This document shows positions 6,425 to 15,045 of a DNA stretch of 56,259 bases, piece by piece. The DNA is from Planctomycetota bacterium. Its GTDB lineage: Bacteria; Planctomycetota; Planctomycetia; Planctomycetales; Planctomycetaceae. Each line of letters starts with the position of its first letter. The first letter of the stretch is position 1. Made by a program: the position numbers and the translations under genes. The notes beneath the pieces were generated by a model. The model was not told the DNA's origin. It did no database searches and saw only the letters and a program-made list of their open reading frames with translations. The stretch lies in NCBI GenBank assembly GCA_023417655.1, contig JAEZFD010000022.1, positions 1 through 56,259 of the forward strand, in the 5' to 3' direction.

Positions 6425-8836
6425 TCAGACGTTGCCGCGGAATCGTCGATCCTGCAGGGAGAGCGGTGACATTTTCGCCGGCCGGTTCGACTGAATGGCC
6501 GCGGTCTGTTGCTGCATTGCCTGCAGATCCTTCTGGTGATCGCTGGCGGATTGCGACCGCAGCTGCCGGAGTTCCTGGAGCATCGGTTCCATGGCCTTTG
6601 TCATCGCCGCAGTGAGGGCCGTTTCGAGTCCTCGGGGATCCATCGTGCTGGAAACTCCCATGTCCCGGACTGTCCCTTCGTAGGATCCGCGTTCGTTGAC
6701 AGGGGGAAGATCTTCGAAGCCCGGCCGGCTGAGCGTTTCGTCTGGACCGATCCGGAATTTCGTCGGGGGTGATCCGTTCTTACTGCGTTCGAGATCGATC
6801 TGCTGTTTGAGCTCTTCCATCTCCTTCATCTGCTTGTCGAAGAACTCGTGAGCGGCCTTGTCATCCGGCTTCAGCAGCTCGCGGCTCCATTTGAAGGAAT
6901 CGAAGATCACGTCCTCGGGATTCTGAGAGCCGACCATCTCTCCGACCATGTTGTTGAACCACATTCCCTGTTCGGCGGTCCAGTCGATCCCCTTCAGGTC
7001 AACGTTCTTCAGGGTGTCAGCTGCAATTGATCTCATCTGGGCAAGCCGGCCTTTGATGGGGCCCATCTCCAGGTGATACTGCTCGACGTTCGTTTTCGCC
7101 TTCTGGTCAGCCGTGGCAATCGATCCCGCGGCCGTCCCTTCCCCTTGAACCTGTCGCCGGTTCTGCAGGAAGAAATCCCGGTTCGTGGCATCATTTGACG
7201 GGTGAAGGGACGGAACCTGCTCTTCGACTTTGCGGATTTCAGTCTGCCACTTCTCATCATTGCGGAGCAGACTGCGAATTGCCGGTCCGGCCTTGGCTTC
7301 GCCGGGATTGTTCAGGATGAATGCCTCTCGAAGCAGTTCATGCTCTGGTGCCTGCAGGAAGCCGATGCGGGATTCATCCTTCGGCATCGCATGGAACTGA
7401 TCGAATTGAGCCTTCAGTTCCTTGTTCTTCTTCTGCTCACTTGTGAGGTGGAACTTGTCGCCCAGGTTGTTGAAGAAGTTGACGACAGCTGAGGAACTGG
7501 TCTGCCCGGTCTTGTCCCCCATGATGTTGCCGATGGCCGCGAAATATTCCATTCCGCGTTCGAGACTCATTCCGAGTTCTTTCCCGGCGGAGAGTGGAGA
7601 GATGGCCTGTCCGCCGGTGCCTTCGACGGATTCGATCCGTGAGGCCAGCTGAGCCTGCTTCAGGAATCCCTGAATCGCCTTCGGATCCTGAGACTCACCG
7701 AATTTCGCGATGTCACCCGTCGCGGATGCCAGAACGGACGCCTGCTGCACATTCTTGACCAGTGACAGAGAATCGATCGAGGCCTGCACGGCCCATTGGT
7801 TGGTACGGTCCCCTTTGGCGGAGAATGCCCCTCCCAGGACGGACGCCGCATCTTTCACGGACACGCCACTCTTCTCGGCAATCTCACGAACAGCTGCGTC
7901 CAGACCTTCCCATCCGAGACTTTCATCCGGATCGAAGTTCATTCGCAGGTCTTCCATCGTCTCCTGGAAGCTGGCTGAGGCATCGCGGGCCTTGCCCTGC
8001 AGGGCGAGCCACTTTTCATACTCGGCGACGATGGCGGAAATCATCTTGTGGATCGAGAACAGGCCAGCAAGGACAGCCGCCCCTTTCTGGACCATCCCAT
8101 CAAGTGTCGCTTCGCTGACGTCACCCAGTTTTTTCGTTTCGCTGCTGAGATCTTCTGTCGCAACCGTCAGCTTCTTCGTGGAACTGGCTGAATCATTCAG
8201 CTTCTTCAGCTCGGCATCCTTGAGCCGATTGAACTGCTCCTGCGTGATGTTGCCCTGCTGGAGAGCAGTCTTCCACTCTTTCAGCTTCTCGACGTACTTC
8301 TGAGCGGGAGACTGAACTTTCTTTAGGTCGGTATCGAGCCGGCGGAGTCGCTCCTCTTCGGCTTTTCGGAGTTCTTCGATTCGGGCGAGTGCTTCCTTGT
8401 CCCGTTTCTTCTGCTCTTCAGCGGCAGCTTTGGCGGCTTCATCTTCCCGGGCCTTGGCCGCGATCGCCTCCTCGATGGCAGCTTTACGGGCCTTGTACTC
8501 GGCAGTATTCTCCCGCTCTTTTTGCGTCACAGCAGCGATGACAGCCTGCTGTTTCGTGATCTCGCGATTCAGAACCTCGAGACTGATCTTCTCCTGACGG
8601 TAGAGATCCTCGGCCTCTTTGATCTTCCGATTCGCCCGCTCCTGAGCGGTCTCATTGTCCCTGATCAGCTTCGCAGCTTCGGCGAGTCGCTTCCGCTCTT
8701 CGGCAGCGGCCTGACGTGATGTCTTGACGGTACCCTCTGTCGATTTGCTGATCTTGTCATTACCGGCAACGATCCGCTCCTGAGCCTTTTCCAGGCTGGA
8801 GGAATCGCCGACAAAAACAACTTCATTGTCCGCCAT
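6425..8836 (-). CDS. Tape-measure-like coiled-coil protein
   Basis: About 803 residues; ATG at 8836, three bases after the previous stop, with GGGGGTG upstream, so translation is coupled. Residues ~40-220 are a Lys/Glu/Ala-rich coiled coil. A hydrophobic stretch near 250-280 (VQKGAAVLAGLFSIHKMI) is followed by a segment (DAAVREIAEKSGVSVKDAAS) like the core of phage tail tape-measure proteins, then a long region rich in Gln and Glu. Tape-measure proteins set tail length and help DNA entry. No other tail gene is recognisable nearby, so it may do another structural job; the call rests on composition and position. Confidence 0.6.
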   Translation of the reverse strand: MADNEVVFVGDSSSLEKAQERIVAGNDKISKSTEGTVKTSRQAAAEERKRLAEAAKLIRDNETAQERANRKIKEAEDLYRQEKISLEVLNREITKQQAVIAAVTQKERENTAEYKARKAAIEEAIAAKAREDEAAKAAAEEQKKRDKEALARIEELRKAEEERLRRLDTDLKKVQSPAQKYVEKLKEWKTALQQGNITQEQFNRLKDAELKKLNDSASSTKKLTVATEDLSSETKKLGDVSEATLDGMVQKGAAVLAGLFSIHKMISAIVAEYEKWLALQGKARDASASFQETMEDLRMNFDPDESLGWEGLDAAVREIAEKSGVSVKDAASVLGGAFSAKGDRTNQWAVQASIDSLSLVKNVQQASVLASATGDIAKFGESQDPKAIQGFLKQAQLASRIESVEGTGGQAISPLSAGKELGMSLERGMEYFAAIGNIMGDKTGQTSSSAVVNFFNNLGDKFHLTSEQKKNKELKAQFDQFHAMPKDESRIGFLQAPEHELLREAFILNNPGEAKAGPAIRSLLRNDEKWQTEIRKVEEQVPSLHPSNDATNRDFFLQNRRQVQGEGTAAGSIATADQKAKTNVEQYHLEMGPIKGRLAQMRSIAADTLKNVDLKGIDWTAEQGMWFNNMVGEMVGSQNPEDVIFDSFKWSRELLKPDDKAAHEFFDKQMKEMEELKQQIDLERSKNGSPPTKFRIGPDETLSRPGFEDLPPVNERGSYEGTVRDMGVSSTMDPRGLETALTAAMTKAMEPMLQELRQLRSQSASDHQKDLQAMQQQTAAIQSNRPAKMSPLSLQDRRFRGNV

Positions 8837-8839
8837 CAC

Positions 8840-9121
8840 TCACCCCCGAAGTTTCGCGTTGCGGGTAATCAATTGGTCGACTTCCTTCTCCGTTAGGACG
8901 GAAGCCAACGTGATCAGGCACTGGCCGATGAACCGCTGCTGCGACGGTTCCAGAGTGACCGGCCCCTGGGCGTCGTGGAATGTGGCTCCGAGACTGACCA
9001 CCGCGTCCACCTGTTCGCCCAGGAAGTCTGTCAGCACCTCCTGCCGTCCTGCGAGCTGATCCAGTCTCTGCCGCAGTCGCAGGTTTGTTTCGTGGAGCTC
9101 TCGTCTCGAGCTGTCATCCAT
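8840..9121 (-). CDS. Small protein between capsid and tape-measure-like genes
   Basis: 94 residues from the ATG at 9121. The N-terminal half (SSRRELHETNLRLRQRLDQL) is helical and probably a coiled coil; the rest is mixed. It follows the capsid gene after a strong terminator and is tightly linked to the next gene (3-base gap). Its position suits a head-tail or assembly accessory protein, but I recognise no family. Confidence 0.65.
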   Translation of the reverse strand: MDDSSRRELHETNLRLRQRLDQLAGRQEVLTDFLGEQVDAVVSLGATFHDAQGPVTLEPSQQRFIGQCLITLASVLTEKEVDQLITRNAKLRG

Positions 9122-9152
9122 CACGCCACCCGCTTTGAAGTGAAAGAAAAAA

Positions 9153-9188
9153 AGGCGTGCCCCCGAATTGAGAAAAAGGGACACGCCT
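9153..9188 (-). terminator. Terminator after the capsid gene
   Basis: On the minus strand GGCGTGTCCC pairs with GGGGCACGCC with one mismatch and is followed by seven T (9147-9153). It lies 25 bp beyond the capsid stop, so capsid mRNA probably partly ends here, favouring capsid over downstream products. Confidence 0.75.
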
Positions 9189-9213
9189 CGCCTGCAAACG
9201 ATGCAGGGCGGGA

Positions 9214-10467
9214 TTACTCAGCTTCTCCGGTATGTTTCTGCATCCCCCGCCAGTCGAGGGCTTTGGTTCCGAAGGTCTGCAGAATGATGTGTTCCTGCGA
9301 GAGCTTCTTCGGATTCAGGATCATGCGAGTTTTCGGCTGCTCCTGACCCTGCAGGAAGGTCACTTCAACCGTCTCGCAGCGGGTCGGTTCAGCGAAGAGG
9401 TAGAACGCCTTCGTGCTGTTCGCGTCGAGCAGCGGCTCCATCACCGGGATCAGACGGGAGTTCGGGTTGTACACTCCCGCGTGAACCGCATTCGGATCTG
9501 AGATCGAGCGAATCAGCTGCAGCATCACGGTTTCCAGTGCGGACGGAAACACGAGATAGCGGCCCTGCAGGTTCAGGATATCCGGGCCTTCCTGTCCCTC
9601 AGGCGTGTTCGAACCCCGCATTTGAGCCATCTGGCTTTTGAGGTCCTGCACGGCCGACGTGTAATTGCTGACCGTGCCTGTCTTCAGATTGGAACGCCAG
9701 CGGGATCCGGTCGGAGTGGTGAACAATCGCTGACCGTCCCGCATCGTCGGATTCTTGAGAACGTGAGCCCAGACGACGGCGTTGACGGTTCGGGCGGCGG
9801 CATCCCCCAGCTTCATCGGCGTGCGGGTGAGGACGTCCCGGTCATCGTTTACCAGAAGTTGGTAGTTGTAATCGATGGCCAGACTGCGGCACTCGACGGC
9901 ATAGACTTCTTCTTCATTGGAAAAGCTGGCTCGATCCGGGTCCTTCGAGTCATTCCAGACCGGCAGGTTCGGGACGGCTCCCAGTTGCACCCGATGAATG
10001 TCTTTGAAGTCCGCGACAGACGGACCCTGTCGCATCGGTCCCCGCCACGTGGAAGGGAATTCGACATAGCCGAGCATCATCGACTTGTTCACGGCATCCT
10101 GAGTGAGGATGGAAAACGAGCTGGTTCCGTGATAGCTGCCGTCGGAACGCATTCCGATCTGGTCACCGAATCCCAGAGCCGCCATCGCGATTTCTTCATG
10201 AGACCGGCCGCTGATCTCGACGCCGTCCATCCGCAAACATTCCTTTGCCAGGTCAATCATCCGGGCGTGACGGAACAGATCGGCATCCGGAGACCGCTCC
10301 GACTGCGGAAACAGCTTCCGTCGGGTCGCTTCCGCCTGAGTCGGGGCCGGAGCAGTGTCCTGCGAATAGATGTCGTCGCCGAAACTCTGCAGTGCAAAGG
10401 CAGTCCGCACGGCCGCGAGATGCTTGTCCCGCTGGGCAGGACCGAAACTGAGCGTGGAAGAGGACAT
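9214..10467 (-). CDS. Major capsid protein-like
   Basis: About 417 residues from the ATG at 10467 (AGAGAAG upstream); a GTG at 10524 would add 19. The middle (TSSFSILTQDAVNKSMMLGY, then TWRGPMRQGPSVADFKDIHR) is the pattern seen in HK97-fold major capsid proteins of the Mu gpT / protease-capsid-fusion group: an E-loop-like region followed by an APxxF-rich body. The C-terminal part (TRCETVEVTFLQGQEQP) matches the late beta domain of this group. It would form the icosahedral shell, with the coiled-coil protein upstream as possible scaffold and the protease at 5626 as partner. Confident as capsid-like; the subgroup is from memory. Confidence 0.82.
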   Translation of the reverse strand: MSSSTLSFGPAQRDKHLAAVRTAFALQSFGDDIYSQDTAPAPTQAEATRRKLFPQSERSPDADLFRHARMIDLAKECLRMDGVEISGRSHEEIAMAALGFGDQIGMRSDGSYHGTSSFSILTQDAVNKSMMLGYVEFPSTWRGPMRQGPSVADFKDIHRVQLGAVPNLPVWNDSKDPDRASFSNEEEVYAVECRSLAIDYNYQLLVNDDRDVLTRTPMKLGDAAARTVNAVVWAHVLKNPTMRDGQRLFTTPTGSRWRSNLKTGTVSNYTSAVQDLKSQMAQMRGSNTPEGQEGPDILNLQGRYLVFPSALETVMLQLIRSISDPNAVHAGVYNPNSRLIPVMEPLLDANSTKAFYLFAEPTRCETVEVTFLQGQEQPKTRMILNPKKLSQEHIILQTFGTKALDWRGMQKHTGEAE

Positions 10468-10558
10468 CGAGGGAACTTCTCTGTTTGGATTCGTGAATGA
10501 GTGGTCGTGATGCAGTCGGGACACTCCGACCGTCAGGGAATCAGAAGCCGCGAACGGT

Positions 10559-11233
10559 CTACGGCTGCAGCTGGAGTTGCTGGATCTCGCCTGTCCGCTG
10601 GTGGAGCAACTCGAGCTTCGAGTTCAGTTCCGTCTTTTCGGAGCGGAGCTTGTCGGCCTGAGCTTTCAGCCGACGGTAGTCGTCGGAATCCTTCTCGACG
10701 TTCGCCATCGCGAAGGAGGTGAGCTGATAAAGATCGTTTTCAAGCCGTTGGAGCCGCTCCTGGATAGGAGCGATCTCTTCGCGAGCATTCTGGACAATCT
10801 GGTCATCCAGCTCGCGTGGAGCCGTCGACATCAACTTGGCCCGAGCATCAGCACAGGCCGACAGCTGAGACCGAATCGTTTCGTCCTGTTTTCCCAGGTC
10901 GAACAGTTTTTGTTCATGCTGCTTTCGGAACTCGAGGAACCGATCCCGCTCGTCCTGAATTGCCTTCGCGAGCTTCTCAGCCTTCTTCCGCAGATCGGGC
11001 TCCTGGTCCAACATTGCCCGCCACTCCCGGCGGTTCAGCAGGCGAGTGACGTCTCGCTCCAGGTCCTCGGGAGTTCGTGCCGCATCGCTGAGGATCGGCA
11101 TCGTCTCATCGATCGTAGGAACTTCCCCATCGGCGACGGCAACAACCAGCTTCTGATAAAGCTGCTCTGCGGTCTGAGCCTCGGCCGATTTCTGCCGGCG
11201 AATGCTGCTAAAAAAGTCAGCTAAGGATTTCAA
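10559..11233 (-). CDS. Coiled-coil protein, possible scaffold
   Basis: 224 residues. The start is a TTG at 11233, supported by AGGAG eight bases upstream. Most of the chain is charged heptad-like helix (RKKAEKLAKAIQDERDRFLE; then LQRLENDLYQLTSF and LRSEKTELNSKLELLHQRTG), with no membrane segment or enzyme motif. It directly precedes the capsid gene, where phages often place a scaffolding protein. Function inferred only from shape and position. Confidence 0.68.
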   Translation of the reverse strand: MKSLADFFSSIRRQKSAEAQTAEQLYQKLVVAVADGEVPTIDETMPILSDAARTPEDLERDVTRLLNRREWRAMLDQEPDLRKKAEKLAKAIQDERDRFLEFRKQHEQKLFDLGKQDETIRSQLSACADARAKLMSTAPRELDDQIVQNAREEIAPIQERLQRLENDLYQLTSFAMANVEKDSDDYRRLKAQADKLRSEKTELNSKLELLHQRTGEIQQLQLQP

Positions 11234-11245
11234 TGTTCACTCCTG

Positions 11246-11530
11246 CTAATTCCAATTCGAGCGATCTCCGGTGTTCTCGCTCTTATCATTACCACACGAA
11301 TTGGAATTGGAAACAGGGTCGATCCCTGGGAGCTCATTTAGCCTTAGAAACATTCGGATAACCGAATCGAGAGTCCCGACAACTTCACGGGACTGAACCG
11401 TGTCGAAGATTGCATGGCAATGACAGCACTTCCGCCGTCGACGAATGCTCTTGATATGCCGACGTGTGTACGAAACGTCTGTCCGATCATGGCCGCACAC
11501 TGGGCAGTGGATCTCACTCGTGATCGCCAT
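11246..11530 (-). CDS. Small zinc-ribbon protein
   Basis: 94 residues with a perfect GGAGGTGAA ribosome site before the ATG at 11530. Two knuckles, HCPVCGH and KCCHCHA, separated by an Arg-rich strand (RRHIKSIRRRRK), make a treble-clef/zinc-ribbon resembling the N-terminus of NrdR or phage Ogr/delta late activators. Ogr/delta proteins switch on late genes in P2/P4-type systems, so a late-gene regulator is attractive here, but the similarity is limited to the metal site. Its start overlaps the preceding small gene by 17 bp. Confidence 0.72.
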   Translation of the reverse strand: MAITSEIHCPVCGHDRTDVSYTRRHIKSIRRRRKCCHCHAIFDTVQSREVVGTLDSVIRMFLRLNELPGIDPVSNSNSCGNDKSENTGDRSNWN

Positions 11531-11825
11531 CGTTCACCTCCATTCGCCCTTTGCTCCATATTCCCTCCGGCCAGGTGAAACCGTCCCGCTGGTCCGTCTC
11601 ATCCGCAGAGGGTCCGCCGGATCGTGACGCCCAGCGTTTGCGAATATCCCAGTCTGCCCGAATCGCCGCACACTCAGCCGCGATCTCTTCCGGAGTGGGA
11701 TCTGGTGCGGTTTGAACCCCGCATGACGTCGTCCGACACGACGACACCGACTGACCAGGGACGTCGCCAGCGGACGGCGTGACAGGGGTTTCCGTAACCT
11801 CTTCAGTGGATTGGTCGGAGATCAT
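11514..11825 (-). CDS. Small hypothetical protein, first gene of capsid cluster
   Basis: 103 residues from the ATG at 11825 (a TTG four codons earlier is possible). A low-complexity Ser/Thr/Pro-rich N-terminal half precedes a charged helix (TPEEIAAECAAIRADWDIRK) and a Trp-containing end (RDGFTWPEGIWSKG). No domain is recognised. It overlaps the zinc-ribbon gene by 17 bp and seems to head the transcript that runs through the capsid genes. Confidence 0.6.
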   Translation of the reverse strand: MISDQSTEEVTETPVTPSAGDVPGQSVSSCRTTSCGVQTAPDPTPEEIAAECAAIRADWDIRKRWASRSGGPSADETDQRDGFTWPEGIWSKGRMEVNDGDHE

Positions 11826-11890
11826 GTCAATACTCAAAACGGAAAGATTTTCACGACGACGACGACACTGGTTTTTGATTTCTTACCGAC

Positions 11891-11918
11891 AAAAAATTCC
11901 GCGATGCTAAGCACCGCG
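11891..11918 (-). terminator. Terminator upstream of capsid cluster
   Basis: On the minus strand CGCGGTGC-TTA-GCATCGCG forms an 8-bp stem followed by GAATTTTTT. It separates the primase/origin block from the capsid block and implies that the latter has its own promoter in 11826-11890 or reads through. Confidence 0.7.
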
Positions 11919-12058
11919 GGCGAGCCCCACGCCTCGGAAGGACCCGCGATTTCCCCCCGGATCCACCCCCGCTTTCCGCCGATTTCTCGCGACTGGCATC
12001 GGTCTTGCATGCGGGCGTGCTTAGCTGAGCTCCCTCGCTTCAATCGCCCCGCTCCCTC

Positions 12059-12290
12059 TGTTCCGGGTGTTCCGTGTTCCGGGTGGAATTTTGAGTCGCT
12101 CTCACTCTGTAATAATGATGTCTCTGTGCTTTCTTTATGTTCCATTATTGATCTTCCAGACTGTTAATGCTCTGACATATCCATTACCCGGAACACTCAG
12201 AACACTTGTTGCAATGTGTTACTGAATTACCACTTAGGGTGTTCCGGGTAAAAGTGCATTGCCCAGAACAAACCTAGAACACCCGGAACA
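12059..12290. repeat. Iteron-like cluster, putative replication origin
   Basis: The 10-mer TGTTCCGGGT occurs five times without mismatch: plus strand at 12059, 12075 and 12240, minus strand at 12186 and 12281. Extra half sites (TGTTCC/AGAACA) lie near 12068, 12199 and 12265. The copies flank an AT-rich segment (about 12105-12185). The cluster directly follows the stop of the primase-helicase gene, where P4 and related satellites place the origin bound by their own Rep protein. Repeat structure is seen; origin function is inferred. Confidence 0.75.
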
Positions 12291-12293
12291 GAA

Positions 12294-14567
12294 TCAAGGT
12301 AGGACTTCCTCTGCCGATTCCGCTTCCGATGGACCTTCGCAGATTCCTTCGTAGCAGTATGCCAGGCCGTCCTCGACTCGCTTTCGTTTAGAGACGGTGC
12401 CTGGAAACGTCCGCTTGATCTCTTTTCCAAAGTTCGCCTCATGCAGAGGCTGTGTTCCAGATCTCAAGCACTCATTTCGGTAGGCTTGATAGACGTCCTT
12501 CGTGACGACATATCCGGCAGGCTCTTCGCGGTAGTTCCTCAGCAGGAACGCTCGGGCCGGGTTGCTCTCTCTCCGATACGACTCAATCAGCCCCTGGCAG
12601 CGTGCCGGGTTCGTGAAGCCCATGACTCGGAGTCGCTTCAGTCCCTCGATCGCCCAGTTCAGAATCCCCGGCATTTCGCCTTGCTGAACCCACCATTCCG
12701 CTTTATCCATTCCTCGGACCCGTTCGGCTTCCGGAATCACGCGGTCGAAGGGAATCAGAATCAGGCGTCGCCAGAGACCCGAACTGCGGTCCGTGAACCG
12801 CGGCAGGTTGTTCATCGCGAAGATGAGCCGGGCCGTCGGCGTGGCATCGAAGATCGGCTTTCCCTTTTCTTCGAAGGGAACGGGATCTCCTGATGTCAGA
12901 GCCTTCAGCTTCCCTTCCGCGACTTTGTTGATCTCCTCGGTTTCAGCTGAAATGTTCGCCAGCTTCCCGAGTGTCCGATACAGATGAAAACGCGAGCCAA
13001 GATCTTCCAGGCTGACACTGGAGACGTTCAGATAGCCCAGCATGGCCTGCAGAGCCGCACAGGTTGTAGATTTCCCGGTCCCGCCCTCACCGTAGAGGAT
13101 GGCAAACTTCTGTTGATGCGTGCCTTTCGCCAGCAGATATCCGAACCATTCCTGAAGCAGGCAGGTCAGGTCGAAGTCACCATCGAGGCTCTTGCACAGG
13201 ACGTCGAACCAGAGGGGACATTCCGCATCAGGATTGAACTCATACGGAAGGCAGACCGGAGAGAACCAGTTGGGCGAATGAGGAATGAGGACATTCTTCT
13301 CGCCGGCCAAGACTCGAGACAGGTCCAGAATCCCATTCTTCATGGCGATGAACTCGCCGGTCCGGGGAGACTCGCAGATCCAGGACGATGGTTCAGTAAT
13401 CGAGGGAACCAGAGTCCGGGCCTTCAGACACTGCATCACGCTCGCCAGCCGATTCATGGACATGCTGCCGGTCATCTCGTCAATGTGTGAGGTCAGCAGG
13501 CAGCGAAGATCCTCGTCTTCCACGGGCCGGTAATGAGTGCCGACATATTCGAAGAATGATTTCCGGTGGTATGCGAGCGTTGGCCGTTCAGGGTGGCCGT
13601 GATACAAGGCGATGAAGGAATCTGCGATCTCCATCGACGTCGGGCCATCGTCACCTTCTGCAGCTGCGGAAGGAGCGTCGCCTTTCGGCTGCTTTTCATC
13701 CGCCGCCGACAATGCCTCCTCAATCGGTTTCGCTTTGTCGATTGCTTGCTGGATCTGTTCCTTCGTCCCGCCGGAATTGAGGAAGTCGATGATGTCGCCT
13801 GCCGGTGGAAGGCCAGGCAGAATTGCCACTCGAACCGATGCCGCCCCAATTCGCATCAGTGAATCTGTTGTGATCCGTGCGTGCTCTCTTCCAGGCTTGT
13901 CGTTATCCGGAAGAATGACGACATCACGGCCCTTCAGGAATTCAGAATGCTTGTCTGTCCATTTCCCCCCACCGCCAGCGTTGCAGGTGGACACGTAGCC
14001 AAGTTCGGCCGCCGCGTCACATGCCTTCTCACCCTCGACGATCAGGACAACTCCCCTGGAGAGCCAGAGATGTTCGAGCCGATATGGAACGACTCGGACC
14101 CCTTTCATTGCCCCCTTTTCGCGAATCCACCCTCCTTTCCCGTCAGGTGGTTGCTGAGAGAATTTTTTTGCTGGCTTCCCGTTGGACGCAAGTTTTCCCA
14201 GATCCTCGCGGATGACTCGGAAGATTGGATCACCAAACTCGTCGCGATAGATCCACTCGCCTGCGATTCGGAAACTGGTCCCGGTTGTGTCGGGCTTAAA
14301 CGTCCAATGAAGGGTTACTCCGATTCTGTGACAGAGGACGGCAAATTGTTCACGGCTCTTGAATTTGCAGACATGGCAGTACGCGATGATTCCCTTTTCG
14401 CCGATGCACGTTTCAAGTGAAGGATTCGTGTCATCGTGACATGGACAGCAAGCCTTAAAGCTGCCGTTTCCTTGTTCGCGAACCTCTCCGAACCGGCGGA
14501 GCTGTTCGAGCCAAAAGGAAAACTTCTCTTCGATGGAAGTCGACGGCGGAGGTATCATTGAGATCAT
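12294..14567 (-). CDS. P4-family primase-helicase (replication initiator)
   Basis: 757 residues in three parts. A CHC2-type zinc finger at residues 40-67 (CPCH...CHVC). A TOPRIM-like primase core at about 172-230 (VVLIVEGEKA; VILPDNDKPG). A superfamily-3/D5-type helicase from ~440, with Walker A GEGGTGKST at 493-501, Walker B-like LANISAETEE, and sensor ARLIFAMNNLP. Such fused proteins initiate and unwind replication of P4-like satellites, SaPIs and some phages, usually at iterons next to the gene, exactly as seen at 12059-12290. The start overlaps the upstream stop (ATGA), so it is coupled to the 14564 gene. A Pro/Ala/Asp-rich linker separates primase and helicase. Confidence 0.93.
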   Translation of the reverse strand: MISMIPPPSTSIEEKFSFWLEQLRRFGEVREQGNGSFKACCPCHDDTNPSLETCIGEKGIIAYCHVCKFKSREQFAVLCHRIGVTLHWTFKPDTTGTSFRIAGEWIYRDEFGDPIFRVIREDLGKLASNGKPAKKFSQQPPDGKGGWIREKGAMKGVRVVPYRLEHLWLSRGVVLIVEGEKACDAAAELGYVSTCNAGGGGKWTDKHSEFLKGRDVVILPDNDKPGREHARITTDSLMRIGAASVRVAILPGLPPAGDIIDFLNSGGTKEQIQQAIDKAKPIEEALSAADEKQPKGDAPSAAAEGDDGPTSMEIADSFIALYHGHPERPTLAYHRKSFFEYVGTHYRPVEDEDLRCLLTSHIDEMTGSMSMNRLASVMQCLKARTLVPSITEPSSWICESPRTGEFIAMKNGILDLSRVLAGEKNVLIPHSPNWFSPVCLPYEFNPDAECPLWFDVLCKSLDGDFDLTCLLQEWFGYLLAKGTHQQKFAILYGEGGTGKSTTCAALQAMLGYLNVSSVSLEDLGSRFHLYRTLGKLANISAETEEINKVAEGKLKALTSGDPVPFEEKGKPIFDATPTARLIFAMNNLPRFTDRSSGLWRRLILIPFDRVIPEAERVRGMDKAEWWVQQGEMPGILNWAIEGLKRLRVMGFTNPARCQGLIESYRRESNPARAFLLRNYREEPAGYVVTKDVYQAYRNECLRSGTQPLHEANFGKEIKRTFPGTVSKRKRVEDGLAYCYEGICEGPSEAESAEEVLP

Positions 14568-14923
14568 CGGCCGCCCCCTGCTGGCTTCAGCCAGGGCCAG
14601 TCACCGACGATTGCCAGGTGGATCTGCCGCTTCTTGATGACGCCGCAGTGGGACAGGCGTTGAAACGTCTCGCGGTATCCAGGTTCCTCGTGAACGTGAA
14701 GTTCAAAAGGTCGCTTCCGATTGCGTGACGGCGGACACCACGGACACGGTACGATCACATGGAAATTGTCTCCCGCCCGGTAGGCCGCGACGATTGGGAT
14801 TCCGTCGAGCTCTCCGAGAAGCATCGGTTTCGGATACCAGTGCCGGCAGGCAAGCAGCGTGAACTCCCGCCGATCAAATCGCAGCGGGCTCTCAGGCGGG
14901 CTGCCAATAAACGTTGCTGACAT
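14564..14923 (-). CDS. Small protein coupled to primase
   Basis: 119 residues; GGATGGAAA precedes the ATG at 14923. It contains a possible metal site (CPWCPPS ... HVHEEPGY ... SHCG) and basic stretches, suggesting a small nucleic-acid-binding zinc protein. Its stop overlaps the primase start by four bases, a strong sign of joint function in replication. No known family recognised. Confidence 0.7.
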   Translation of the reverse strand: MSATFIGSPPESPLRFDRREFTLLACRHWYPKPMLLGELDGIPIVAAYRAGDNFHVIVPCPWCPPSRNRKRPFELHVHEEPGYRETFQRLSHCGVIKKRQIHLAIVGDWPWLKPAGGGR

Positions 14924-15011
14924 TTTCCATCCCTACAAAGAACGGGATGGACTCCGGACGCAGAAGGTGTATGATTCGAAAACGCCGACCAAAGCGTTAT
15001 TGACTCACGCG

Positions 15012-15045
15012 ACCGTGACCGGAGACCATCCTGTCACGGTTTTTT
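15012..15045 (+). terminator. Plus-strand terminator without an evident gene
   Basis: ACCGTGAC (15012-15019) and GTCACGGT (15033-15040) form a perfect stem followed by TTTTT on the plus strand, directly against the stop of the minus-strand gene at 15046. No T-run is present in the minus direction. It suggests a short plus-strand transcript starting within about 14860-15010. Confidence 0.55.

Noticed and set aside
9622..10500. Long plus-strand open frame (292 codons) opposite the capsid gene
   Set aside because: It mirrors the capsid gene codon by codon, has no ribosome site and an Arg/His/Gly-rich composition typical of antisense frames in GC-rich DNA.
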